Below, in pieces: positions 47,801-59,471 of a DNA stretch of 64,000 nucleotides. Source of the stretch: Ptiloglossa arizonensis (Eukaryota > Arthropoda > Insecta > Hymenoptera > Colletidae). The first letter of the stretch is position 1; each line of letters starts with the position of its first letter. Under the pieces are notes generated by a model. That model saw only the letters and a list, made by a program, of their open reading frames with translations, did no database searches and was not told the origin of the DNA. The position numbers were made by a program, and so were the translations under genes. The stretch lies in contig NC_135055.1 in NCBI RefSeq assembly GCF_051014685.1, positions 3,286,001 to 3,350,000 of the forward strand, written 5' to 3'.

Positions 47801-50800
47801 AGACACCAGAAAGATTCCGAGCGGGTGATCGCAGCTTAGGTACACGGGTAAATCAAACAGGTGGATCGTTCGAAAGTGAAGACCTTGTAAACAAGGCAGA
47901 GTAGAGACGAAGAATCTCCCTATCCGTGTCGCGGTATTCAGCCAGCTAGAACGGTTGGAACAGTGAGACCGATGAGGTCAAATTTACGAGAACGATAAGA
48001 ATAGCTCCGGGTATATCGGTATAGAGGCGACATAGAAACGAGCGATCAAAGGGAAGAGGAGTGAGTGAGTGAGGGAGGGAGGGAGGAAGAGGAGGGAGTA
48101 AGTATTTTACCGTGGCGAACCGTTGCACGGGGATCTCGCAGGTGAAACACCACCTAGCATTTTCCTCCTGGCTTCTTTCTTCGCCTTTTTCAAGGCTCGT
48201 TTCGCCGCTTTCGCGCTCGCGTCCTTCACGCCTTGCTTCTGCGGGTCGACTTGCTCCTGTCCGTCCTCCTCGCAGTCCTCGCGGAAATCGTAGTCGTTCT
48301 CGAATGTCCTGGGCAGCTCGAGAGGGTCCCTCTCCGTTTCCGTTTGCGCGTCCTCCGCGTCGTCGGTCTCCTGCTCGTAATCCGGGTCCTGGATCTTCGA
48401 GGGTATCTTCAACACGGTGCCCTCTCCCTGTGCACCGAACGAGATCTTGATCACCGGGGTCGTTCTCGCCGTCCTCGTCGGGTCCTCGAACACGGTCTCG
48501 TCCCACAGATCCTCCATCGATCCGATCGATCGTTTCTTTCGCGGCACACGGCCCGTTCTTGGCCTCATTGTCGAGTCCGCCGCCGCGAAGGTTTTCTTCT
48601 CGTCCTCCTCGGGTATCTTAGCACTTTCTACCGAGGAGCTGCTAAGTCTTCTGGGCGTGGCGCAATACGCCATCGAAGGATTACTGTCACAATCCGTCGA
48701 TTCCATGCGTTCTTCGGCCGGTTCCATCGCGTTCACCGATGAATCGCCCTCCTCGGCTCGGTTGTTCCAATAGGACTGGGCGATCTTCACCTTCTCTACG
48801 AAAATCAAAGAAAAGAGAAATTGAAATTTCGAGAACTCTCTGCATCTAAGATCAGACGTAGCGAATACAAAGAGAGACTGTAGTCCCGTGTAGAGGAACG
48901 AATCGTACGGTAGCAAGAGACTCAAATCTTACTCAAATGGTAGCAAGAGACTCAAATCGTACTCAAATGGTAACAAGAGACTCAAATCGTACTCAAATGG
49001 TAGCAAGAGACTTAAATCCTACTCAAATGGTAGCAAAAGACTCAAATCCTACTCAAATGGTAGCAAGAGACTCAAATCCTACTCAAATGGTAACAAGAGA
49101 CTCAAATGGTATCTTAGAGACTCAAATGGTAGCAAGAGACTCAAATCCTACTCAAATGGTAGTAAGAGACTCAAATCCTACTCAAATGGTAACAAGAGAC
49201 TCAAATCGTACTCAAATGGTAGCAAGAGACTCAAATCATACTCAAATGATGGCAAGAGACTCAAATCCTACTCAAATGGTAGCAAGAGACTCAAATCGTA
49301 CTCAAATAGTAGCAAGAGACTCAAATCTTACTCAAATGGTAGCAAGAGACTCAAATCCTACTCAAATGGTAGCAAGAGACTCAAATCGTACTCTGGTGAT
49401 TCGAGTTTAAAAATTTAAAGCTTCTTTTTTTAATATTTCTCTCAGAGTATATATAATTTCCAAACTATCCGCGCAAAAGGATCCCCTTGAGTTTGTAAAT
49501 TATGCTTCTGGTAATCCGGTTTAAAAAAATTGATCTCCTTTTTACAAGTATCTTCTCAAGGTACGTGCTTTCGAAATTATCTATGCAAAAAGGTCCCGGG
49601 TTCGTTGAATTAACGAAGTTATGGGTGTACACGGTGTACACAAAATAATTGATCGCACGGGACGAATAAGACAGGTGGAGTTGTTTTAATCTTATCTGTA
49701 ACCGTTGTTGCGTGAAAACAATTGATTACCACTTAAAATAGGTGAAGATGACCTTACGTTCTCAAGAACTATAACAAAGTGATCCCGATAACGATGATAC
49801 GTGTCAGAGTTAATTTTTGTGTCGTTGAGTGCATTTCTTTATTTTTAAACACGTTTCGAAAAGAAAAAAAAAACAAAAAACAAAAATACGAAATTAATTC
49901 TCATGAAAACATTGACTAACCGGTTCCCTGCATAGCGTTATTGATCTCGTTAGGCTGGAGTCTCGAAATTTTGGGTATGAGAGACGGTGCCAGCTTCGAC
50001 GAGTCGGGACTCAAAGCCGATGACGACGAGGATTTCGTTGGTTGAGGAGATGACACTGTGATGTTTTCGGACTGACATTCAGAGAACAGTATTCTGGAGG
50101 TTTTTTGCGGTTGCTGGCCGCAACGTCGATCGCTTCTCCTGGTGGATCCATGACCTGTGACCTAATCGAATCGAAGTGTCAAGTGGTTTCAATAGCGTAT
50201 AATACAAAATTAACAAATCGTTGTTTAAAATGTATTTTCAGTTTGTATTGTATTTGTACCACTTGGTCAGTTCGAAATGAAACCAATTGATAAAACGTGT
50301 CAACAGATAAATGTACACACATTGAACAAGCAGATTCGAGCATTTGAACAAGAACGTATCGTTGTATCGTATATGTCTACTCGAGGATGAACGTATTATA
50401 TTTGAGTATTTCGGGACGAATTTATTATATTTGAATATTTCATCACGAATGTATTCCAAGATACCCTCTTGACCTCTCAGGGTTTATTTTCAAATCCACT
50501 CTCAATATTAAGTACCCGAACAGAAAATCTTCCCTTTGGAATGGTGCTAATAAACGTGTACCGAAATATATTTTCAATGGGAGGTAATTTCACCTAGAAT
50601 TTCTTTTGTTGAAAATAGTGGCAATAATAAAGTCCGCGTGACATCAAAATTTCAGTAACTGGCCATTAATGTATTATTAGAACATATCGTGTCTAAGTAG
50701 GAAGGAGTGCATTACGGGGCAACTTGCCATGTCGGACAGAATGTAACTACAATGCACCTAGGTTTTATAAGAAAACACGTTACGCTACTTTTACTTCGGT

Positions 50801-51593
50801 TGAAAATCACATAACTGTTTCATTCTTGTTTACCTGCCTGTTATAGTCTCATACGTAGTTCTGTTGCTCGGTACCACTTTCTGTACACTTTTGGTCCAAC
50901 AGTACGCAAAACACTACGTCCTTATATATATATAAAAAAAAAGGAACCATTTCTTTTATTCGACAATTATTGTCCCAGGTTAATAACTCCGTTGAAGTAC
51001 TCTCTCGTAAAGTGGAACGAAGCGAGAGGTTCAATTCCATTCGATGCGGTTCTTATAGTTTACGATAAGATGACGCAGAATTGCTGCTCCCTCGTGCTCA
51101 AAGATCAATAACAAGTCATCAAACGCAATTGACGAAGCATTCCTAGATGCGTTTCGCTACTGCAACGAGTGCACGGTAAGACCTAACCAACACCCAGGCA
51201 GCGGTGCACGTCATAAAGACTCGAAAACGTTCGAAGAATACCTGTTGTTGTTGTTGCTGTTGCTGTTGTTGCTGTTGCGGCGGTTGCTGCTGCTGCTGCT
51301 CTTGCTGTCCCTCGTCGTGCTTCCGTTTCCTGCTGACGTCGACGTTCTCGCTGTTCTCGTTGCAAATCGATCTACACTTGCTGCAAAGCACCTGACGAGG
51401 CCTGAGCCGGACCGTTGGCCGTGCGTTCTTATACCTGGCCGGTGGATTGATGTTCCTACGAAGATCGACTTTGGCAGCGGCCAGCGAGCTTTTTCTCTCT
51501 TGAAAGTAGCTGAAGCGAGCTGCGATCGTCGCCAGTTTGTCGCCATCGGGATCCGGTACCGGCTCCGGGGGTTGCACGCCGCAAGGTAGACCT
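44894..51593 (-). CDS. PWWP2A: PWWP domain-containing protein 2 (PWWP2A/B type), six exons, N-terminus missing
   Basis: PWWP2 proteins are chromatin readers. In vertebrates PWWP2A binds H2A.Z nucleosomes and the MTA-HDAC module of NuRD. Exons here are 51593-51242, 50113-49921, 48795-48111, 46903-46387, 46133-45999 and 45040-44894 (TAA), 675 codons in phase. The first exon carries RLRPRQVLCSKC, a conserved PWWP2 segment, and ends in a polyglutamine tract directly before its donor. Exon 3 has TTPVIKISFG and VLKIPSK blocks and a lysine-rich end. Exons 4-6 encode a complete C-terminal PWWP domain: GDVVWGKIHGFPWWPGK, then VLSITVS...AHVAWYGSSTSS...LSPFLETFK, then TRYNKKKRGPYKEAI. The protein ends SPREVNVLS. 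The first visible exon begins mid-codon (phase 2) after an acceptor at 51593 (51591 is an alternative), so at least one upstream coding exon is missing. The second exon's acceptor is chosen at 50113 for phase; a CAG at 50155 is out of phase. The data cannot tell A from B. Confidence 0.92.
45041..45998 (-). other. Intron within the PWWP domain of the PWWP2-type gene
   Basis: 958 bp with GTAAGA donor and TTCAAG acceptor. It splits the domain before TRYNKKKRG. No other feature is seen. Confidence 0.6.
46904..48110 (-). other. Intron of the PWWP2-type gene
   Basis: 1.2 kb with donor GTAAAA. GAGT/GAGGGAG simple repeats lie close to the donor at 48060-48100. No ORF of interest is present. Confidence 0.6.
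48910..49393. repeat. 30-bp minisatellite, about 16 copies, intronic
   Basis: The unit is GTAGCAAGAGACTCAAATCC followed by TACTCAAATG. Copies differ by one to three bases, and one near 49108 is deleted. Because the unit is 30 bp, one + strand frame stays open for 157 codons as a ten-residue repeat (VARDSNPTQM). It lies 115 bp upstream of an acceptor of the PWWP2-type gene on the opposite strand. I regard it as non-coding. Confidence 0.95.
50155..51241 (-). other. Intron between the first two visible exons of the PWWP2-type gene
   Basis: About 1.1 kb starting from donor CAG|GTATTC. No additional exon was identified, though one could help with the uncertain acceptor of the next exon. Confidence 0.5.
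51242..51310 (-). repeat. CAG/CAA tract encoding polyglutamine next to a splice donor
   Basis: Mixed CAG and CAA codons, interrupted by proline codons, encode the Q-rich end of the exon. The last CAG supplies the exon side of the 5' splice site CAG|GTATTC. Confidence 0.9.
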
Positions 51594-51649
51594 CTAGAAA
51601 ATCGTTCAGGGATAGAAGATGATTAATATTCACCGCGACGTGCTGGTGT

Positions 51650-52430
51650 TGGGTTACTTTCTCCTCGTGTACTAGACGAAGGGAAGTGGATCAGGATTTT
51701 CGAACAGGGATCTTACATTTGCAGTGAAACTTATCTACCGAGGCCAACGAGAGGTTCCTTTTTTTTTTTTTCTTTCTTTGATTTTAACCCTTTGAACTCG
51801 AGGCTTCTTTGTTACCAGAAACCAACGCCTCGAGAAAATCCTCTAAATCGTAAAATTAACCCGGAATAGAACATTTTTATATACTTTGTATATATGCGTT
51901 CACACTCTATCTAGAACGTAATATTTTAATTTCAGTTTGAATTATAAACCACGAAATTTTCCCCGATCGAAAATAGTACACTGAATTAGCTGGCGACCGA
52001 GGATCTCCTCTCGAGTCCAAAGGGTTAATAGTCGAACGGTAACAGGCTCGGTGAGGCCGAGAGAAAATTATTTTTACGACACAAGTTCAACGAGCGTCTT
52101 CGTCCACGTCACATGGTTTCACTATCGATGATTTCACCGAGTTGGGTCATTTCTTTGGAGAAGTAAACGGAGAAGAGTGGATCAGGATTTTCGAACGGGA
52201 ATCTTACATTTGCAGTGAAACTTATCTACCAACAGAGGTCAACGACAGATTCTTCTCTTGGAGAATCTTTTCTTTGATTCTTATATCCGAAGGTAACAGT
52301 ATCTTCGTATATTCGCTATCGATATTTTCACTCATTTGGATTATTTCTTTACGGAAATAGATGGAAAGAAATGGATCAAGATCATCTACTGTTGAAACTT
52401 ATCTACCAGTTGAGCCGTTCAGTTCAACGA
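51650..52430. repeat. Three decayed copies of a dispersed/tandem repeat
   Basis: Blocks with GTGGATCAGGATTTTCGAAC and CAGTGAAACTTATCTACC occur at about 51680-51750 and 52165-52240. A weaker copy lies at about 52355-52410. Each is preceded by a similar TTGGGTTACTTTC-like stretch. The copies flank a TTAA MITE. They lie upstream of the first visible PWWP2 exon. Confidence 0.75.
51788..52024. mobile_element. piggyBac-type MITE, TTAA-flanked, 237 bp
   Basis: TTAA (51784-51787) is followed by CCCTTTGAACTCGAGG. TTAA (52025-52028) is preceded by the reverse complement of CCCTTTGGACTCGAGAGG. CCC termini with a TTAA duplication are the signature of piggyBac-type elements. The interior is AT-rich and has no ORF. 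It is inserted inside or between copies of a local repeat. Confidence 0.75.
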
Positions 52431-54662
52431 CATACTTCCTCTTTCTTCGATCTTAATATTTAACGACTAACAGACTCGGTAAGTTATAGACCAAATATTT
52501 TACCCGTTCAAGGTCATCGAATAACTTCATCCTCGCCGCACGATTTCGCTACACCGCTTCGTGTTATCTCTTCGTTTGCTTCAACCGAGTGGAGAAGAAG
52601 ATGTGTAACCACATGTCAGTGGGGTGTATGCAACAAGAGCCGGGGCACATGGTGAAGAGAACAGTCGGACTACTACAAATATTCGAGTGGCTCGAAGCTC
52701 GAGCCAAGTACTCGATCCTTCGAGTAATAGCTCGAGCAGCTCGAATGAATTAATTCTCTTCTTCGAAACCAGCGCTCTCTACTTCACCCGATACAATTTA
52801 CCATTGTGAACAACTTTTTACGCGCTCGAACGAACGGATTCAATTTGTCAGCGCAGAAACGTTCGTCAAGGATTCGAAAATTCTGTCAATTTCTCGCTCT
52901 TGAGTTTACCGTGCACGTTACGATACGTACAGGGTGTCTCGTTCTAATCTTTGAACTCGTAGGTTAGATCGTTCCGTAAGTTCGTATCGTTTATTTCTCA
53001 ATAGTATAAAGTAATATTTTAATCTTACCTAGAAAGGTATGTCCAGCTTTGGTGTCGTTCTCATTTTCTTCGTACATCCGTGTACACATGATTTTGACAC
53101 GTTCAACGTTTGCGACATTTCAAAGCGCTGACAAACTCCTCGTTTCGTTCACCGGATTACGAATTGCGTGTTCGTTCGTCCATCTTGACGAATCATCTTC
53201 CGGATTAAAATTCCCCTTTCGAAATCGATCGAACCACTTTCCGCGGGTACGAGGCGATAAAACACCTTCACCGTAAACGACACAAATATTGTTCGCCGCA
53301 CTTGCTGCCCTTTTAGGAACTCGTGCAACGTGAGACGACGTGAACGTACACGCGTTTCGTGCATTATTTTATCGTACATTGAATATAAAATTCTCGTAGC
53401 TTCGCGATACGTTGCTTTCGAATGTCTTCCACAGACTAAACCGAGGCACGACAGTTTCGTCGACCAAGTCCTTCCAGCTCGGTGTGTTTACGAAACGTAT
53501 CGCAACAAGTATAAACACACCGCGACACGAACTTTTCGGGACGACCTAATTAATATTTCTGAGACTCGAGCTGATAAATGCTACTTTTTTGAAAATCGAA
53601 GGGCTTCGAAGCAAATGCCTAAATATATTTAAAAAAAATCGAGCAGAGTCGTGAGAGTCGTTTGTTTTATTTCTTTAATTCTCCGATAAAACAAAATTGT
53701 TCTCCGATCAAATTTTGCGTAAAATTTAAGAAAAAAAGTGACCTCTATTCGTTCAACGTGATTTTCGAATTACATTTACAGTCCTAAAACGAGGCACTCT
53801 GTATTCGCGCGAAATTGCAAGCAAAGACGACGTTCGAAAAAATTGCTCGGAATTGAACAAACAAAACACACTTTCGACGATGAAACGGAACAACTGCACA
53901 AAGTATCGAGATTCTCTCATAGTATCGAGAACAGTTACACGTTCGTGTATTTTAACGGTAACGATTACACGTTCGTGTACTTTAATGGTAAGAATTACAC
54001 GTTCGTGTATTCCGAAAGTATAAACTAAACGAACGGTATGCAAATCCGTGAAATGTTTCTCGCGGAAATCACGGTGGATTACAGGGTAGAAAAATTACAA
54101 ATATTCAATAGCCAGCGCTTAATGAAATGTAAGAGGGGAAATGATATCGATCCTGGTAGATCGAATCGCGGTAAGATAATGAAGACCTTTCGTAATGAAA
54201 GTACTATTATCATAATAGCCTCCCAGACTGCATCACCGGCGATGAAACACGTAAGCTACTAACCGACGTCGGGGCCACAGTGAAGTCATTGTGTCCAGAT
54301 TGCAATTTCGTGACTACAGTCGGGGAAGGTTTGCGCGAAACCGGCTGAAAAATAAATAGAAAGCAAGAACGCTAGTCAACGCGATACGAAGAACGTCAAC
54401 CTTTCAATTCAATCTGCACAAAGAGAATTATGGAAACGTGTTTCCCATCGAGGCTGCTGTTGCACTCTACCGCAAGCGGAGTTTGCGCTCGGGAGGCGAG
54501 CTTTTCGAAATGAACCGAGTGCAAAATGCAGGAGACGATGAATACAAACAAACTCGACTATGTTCGCGGCAAATGTTTATTTTTACCAAACAGAGAGAGA
54601 GAGAGAGAGAGAGAAAAAAGAAACAGAGCTTGAAACCTGAAAATTTTGAAGAACTCGGATCT
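52431..54662. other. Non-coding sequence
   Basis: This contains a three-copy 30-bp repeat (53935-54012) and a (GA)n run (54591-54614). ORFs of up to 100 codons show no motif. It could belong to a large first intron of the PWWP2-type gene. Confidence 0.4.
53935..54012. repeat. Three-copy 30-bp tandem repeat with internal hairpin
   Basis: The unit TTACACGTTCGTGTATTTTA plus ACGGTAACGA is repeated with small changes. Each copy contains ACACG-TT-CGTGT, a five-base-pair inverted repeat. Confidence 0.85.
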
Positions 54663-55183
54663 TTGTATTTCTTTCCGTTTTTAAATCGTACATCTCGCAC
54701 GAAGAAATGAAAAATACACAAGAATTGCTCCGAAATTAATAGATCGACCGTTTCACTTTTGAATTAATTTTGGAATTTTTCTCTTGATTATTTTACTTTC
54801 AGAATACCTGAAAAGTGTATCTAGTGATTGCTTTATATATATATATATTTTTTGTTTATTACCCCCAAGTATATATATATATGTATATATATGTATATGT
54901 ATATGTATATGTATATTACACTTGGGGATAATAAAAAAGAAATATATATATATATATACATATATACATATATATGGGGGGGTAATAAAAAAGAAATATA
55001 TATATATACATATATATATACTTGGGGGTAATAAAAAAGAAATATATATATAATGCAATCACCAGATACACTTTTCAAGAATTCTGAAAGTAAAATGGTC
55101 AATCTATTAATTTCGGAGCAATTCTTGTGTATTTTTCATTTCTTCGTGCAAGATATACGATTTAAAAACGGAAAGAAATACAA
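54663..55183. mobile_element. Foldback element with long terminal inverted repeats
   Basis: The left arm (54663 to about 54835) is repeated in inverse orientation as the right arm (about 55053-55183). Matching landmarks are TTGTATTTCTTTCCG, GAAATGAAAAATACACAAG, GCTCCGAAATTAATAGA, ACTTTCAGAAT and GAAAAGTGTATCT. The left arm carries an extra 43 bp or so near 54751-54793. The centre is TA microsatellite plus a block (CTTGGGGGTAATAAAAAAGA) present three times in one orientation and once inverted. It could be a foldback transposon or an intronic palindrome. No transposase is present. Confidence 0.8.
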
Positions 55184-58100
55184 CGATATATATATTTATA
55201 TATATGTGTGTGTGATACTTTCCTCGATTGTCGAAAAGAGTGGAAATGTTTACGATCGTCAAGATAAATGGAACACCCTGTACGTATCAGCGCGTGAAAA
55301 AGTCTTCTGCACGCAGCGTCGAGTGCTGCCATAAGTTCGCCACACACAGCGTGCGCTTTGCATTCGAGTCTCCTGCAGCTAAAGGGTTAATAAATACAAC
55401 ACACAGTGTTACAATGACATGTATACGTACTCGAGTGCCCCGAATACGGTAAAGTTCGGAAAAACAATTTTTGCCGTCGTATCGGTGTCCCGATATCACT
55501 TTGAAAAGTATGAAAAAGTAAAATTGGGTATTCATCGCGAATACGAATGCCGAAAAGAATGAAAAACTTTGAAATATATTAGCTCGTTCAAAAAGTTATT
55601 TCGTTCTTTTTTTTTTCTCTCGGTGAAAATGAAACACGATTTTTTTAGAGTGTACAAACATTTGACTAAATTGTGTATTCTCCATTTTGGAAAACGGAAC
55701 GACTTTCCGAACAATTCAATATTATAGTTTCGTTGTGTTTTTATATTAATAGTTAATTTGTACACGAATCTTTTGGTAGAGTAATATTTCGTTAATCCTC
55801 TCCATCGTAAATATAAACAGTCCCGTAACAGCGTATACTTGGTTTACATCGTTTCTTCGTATGTAAATAACAACGTACACACTGCGCCTCGTCTCTGCAA
55901 CGTAAACACAATGCGTTACAACCTAATCTACGTTTGACAACCTGACCGAAGATATCTAGATTGCTGAACGTCACGTTGTCCCCGTGGCATAGCCTCGTGT
56001 TTACCTTTTATCTTTTCACTCGTAATATTTTATTTTTACCCGTATTCTAATTAAATATGAAAATCATACGGTAGTACGTCGTTCGTTCCATTACCTCTAA
56101 CGTGTTTCGTCAACTTGTCGGTGTTTCTGGAACAGTATTTCCCGACCAATGTGCATAACTCGACATACTTGAGAGTGCCACGGGTGTACCGCGGAAATAT
56201 TTTAAACAATTTAAAATTCTACTATATTTTCGACACATTTCGTTAAATAAGTACACGCCGTTGTTTACCATATTCGACCCCGTAGTATCGCTAACAACGA
56301 TTCCTTTTGTAACAAGCAGAACTTGAAACATTTCCGTTAGAAAAAATCGTGTACCGCGGGAATCTTATGAAATTCAAAGTGTTCGTTCGAAAAGATCGGA
56401 GGAGACACTGCTTCGAAACGACGAGGATTATTCGAATGAACAAAGTCCTTAAAAGAAACGCGTGTATTCGTCTCTGCTTTCGTTCGGTGCTACGTTTTCG
56501 CATTGTACACGAATCTGATACAACGAAGACGTATTATCATCGAACGGGTGTACGTTGTTGACTCGTCTCGGTACGTTTTCAGTTTGCACGGTCTCCTTCG
56601 CAGAAAATCGAAACTGAGACGCCGCCTCGCGAGCAATTCCATCGGGAATCTAACGGACGTCCCGCGTTATTTTTCCAATTTTCGCGACGCGCCGTGGAAA
56701 TCGATCTCTCCTTGCAGACAATGGAACGTGGTAATTTCGTACGTTCGACGAACGCAATAATGCCCCAACACCTCCGATAGAACCGAAGTTGGATTACGAA
56801 CGGGTCTCCTCGTCGTCTAAGACAAGTTTTCCATGATGGTAATGGTTAAAAGAACCGCGTGACCAACGGAACAAAAACGAGGGCTTTGCCGGGCCCCGTT
56901 GACCGCGGTCGGTGGTTTCGTAACGTCGAAAACCATCTGGACGATGCACAGAAGCCGTGGGCTCGACCAGCCAAAAGATTATTGGGCAACGGTCTCACGA
57001 CGCGCGTGCAAGCCAGCAACGATGCCTCTTCGTCCACAAACAACGCACCGAAACGGTGTATTGATTCGAGAGTGCCAGACTACGAGGGACGTACAGCACA
57101 ATGCGACGCGGTCACCTTCGATTACGAATCGATTTTCGAGAAAATCGATCCCCCGTGAATACGTGCCATCGATTCGTTTAATCGAATCGTGCAACGTCCC
57201 GTGTTCCGCGGTTCTTTTTACGAACGTTCTTCTAATTGGAAATTAAGTATTTGTGACTTTTGTTCCCAAAAGTACAATCGATCGTTAAGTTTGACAATTT
57301 TCTGGTGAAATTTTCTCTCTTTGATTTTACAGTAGAAGAGTTACGGTTTTTCGACGTAAGTTTCGCGCGGGGTACAATTCTTCGAATATAATCGTGTTTG
57401 GTGTGATTCTCGTCGTAAGAATCTCGTGGATTCGATTAAAGTAGCCTTACGTCGATAAAGTCTATTGTAATCTTCTGCTTGGTTACTCATCGGTAACGTG
57501 AGTCACTCGCTTAGCGTCGGCTGTTCCATTGAGTGGAACCCAATCCGTTGATCTTTGGAACAACTCGAGGGACAAAATTTGCGACAACTCGAAGGACAAA
57601 ATTTGCAACAACTTGAAGGACAGTAGACGCAGTAGAGACCTGGATCGAACTGTGCGCTGGGGTGCTCGATCGAACGCCCGAAAACGGGAAAGAAGAGGAA
57701 GCTCTCGACATTCAGGTCGCTGGAAAAAGCCTTCGAGGTTCGCTGAAAGTACCAAAAGCATCTTTTTCTCCGAGTTTTTTCTCTCCCTCTCTCTCTCTCT
57801 CTCTCTAGCCCCGTTCTGTTTGTAGGATGCCATGTGTGGCTCTTTTTAGGAGGGAACGCCCGCCATCTCTGGGATTATTTTTGCGCGCATTGGTTTATTA
57901 TTCTGCTTTTCTCGATTCGTGCTAGCCAGCCGGGGGGAAAAAAAGTCACTCGGCGTGGAATCATGACTCGACGACCAAGGGAACTTTAATTTCGGCGAAG
58001 GATCGCGAGCGAACGTGGATGCGGCTCGTAGCTTCGAACGTAGGGTTTATCCCCAAGTTTCAGGAACGAAAAATTCCTCGTGCAAGTTCGTTTGCATCCT

Positions 58101-59226
58101 TGGTTAGCAACACGTTTCTTAATTAAGCAGAACGTGGTTAACGTGGATGGAGTAAAATCTGACGGAACATCTTTGAAACTTGTTAGCTGTTGTTCTGTTT
58201 GTGCGTGTTGATAAGCATTAACGATGAGATGGCGAATCCTGATAACGTGTTCGTGAAGATTCTAATAAGTTACTAATAGTGTGAATACTGTAATTTATGA
58301 ATATGAATACAGAGAAGGTTGGATTAATAACAGCTTATAGCTCCACCTTATCTTTCTATCGTAAATGTCTAATTATCTTTACTTTTTACGTGTTATTTTT
58401 TGATCATTTATTAACACTATTTTCGTTTCGTATTGTACAGATCTTTTCGCCGCGTCGGTGAAACTTCCGACGTTGTTGTTCGATTGTTTAAAATCTTGCA
58501 CGAGTTCTTGTTGGGTTTTATTGTATTCGGTATTGGGCAGTTTCTTCGTTCTGATTTTGCGATCAAAAATTCAGGGAAGTTGGGTGTAAGTCGGGACAAA
58601 ATCAATTGACTGCTCGAGGCCACTGAGCTACTACCCCCACTACGACGTTTAGCTGCTACGAAGCGCCATCTCTTGGCTCTTTGCGCAAACATACAAGCAC
58701 GCACTCCGTCTCTCAAGCGGAGAGAGAAGCTGGCATGCTGCAAATTGAGAGCTGTGTCTAACAATTCAATTTGTCAAATATACTGCTCTGTCAACAGCTG
58801 CAATTTAACTTGAAATGTTAAAATATCAACGCGTTCTATCATTCCTGATATTAGAGGATGTATCGGTACAGTATTTCGAACATTTATTATTCTGAAATGA
58901 ATGATAAGACGAAGAAAAAATTAATCGCTACCCAGACTTAACACCCGTCTATGTTGGAGTAAAAAATGACCTTAGAACGAAACCGTTCCTCACCTCGTAT
59001 TTCTCTCTTGAAACCATCAAGTTGCGTAAATAGGTTTTTTTTTATGTAGCATCGACCCAACGAAAGATATTAAACACGATCTAATTGTATTGAAATCTAT
59101 CCACCCAATTAATTTATATTATTTTTAGATTTTGAGTTCGTTCCTTCGGTCACGTTCACGATACATGCCGTAGCTCGATTTAATCTACACGGAACTGTGT
59201 CTAATGCAATTCACAGTTTAGTACGT
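55184..59226. other. Non-coding sequence with GC-rich patches
   Basis: The right end of a possible TTAA element (AGCTAAAGGGTTAA, about 55378-55391) has no left partner. A GC-rich patch at 56560-57200 is open in several frames, as at other CpG-rich blocks. A 24-bp repeat (GACAAAATTTGC plus GACAACTCGAAG) occurs three times near 57558-57625. No defensible exon of the PWWP2-type N-terminus was found. Confidence 0.4.
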
Positions 59227-59241
59227 GACCTTGAGCGACCA
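59226..59241 (+). promoter_or_regulatory. Recurrent motif copy 4 (TGACCTTGAGCGACCA)
   Basis: Same orientation as the other copies, with TCAAGGTCA intact on the - strand and the second box changed to GACCA. Confidence 0.3.
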
Positions 59242-59471
59242 CTTAATTTCCATCGTAATGTCCTTCGAGGTCAAACTATCGACAACAGTGCAAGTGTACT
59301 ATGTATCGAGCCATAGCGATAGTTTCATTGATACCGATATGTAGTTCAAATGGAAAGCAAGATAATAGAAATGATAAAAGACTAAATAACAAGGTCAATG
59401 TTTGTAAATACAGTACAAAGATGATAAGTACAAGACGATAACATATAGTCATTAAGACTAGAGTGTTTACA

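Noticed and set aside
48910..49393. CRISPR-like regular repeats
   Set aside because: The 30-bp units are contiguous with no unique spacers, and the host is a eukaryote. It is a minisatellite.
17577..55282. ACACCCTGTA words at 17577, 52928 (inverted) and 55273 as ends of a transposon family
   Set aside because: Exact 10-mers only, with no shared flanks or paired inverted ends within a few kilobases.
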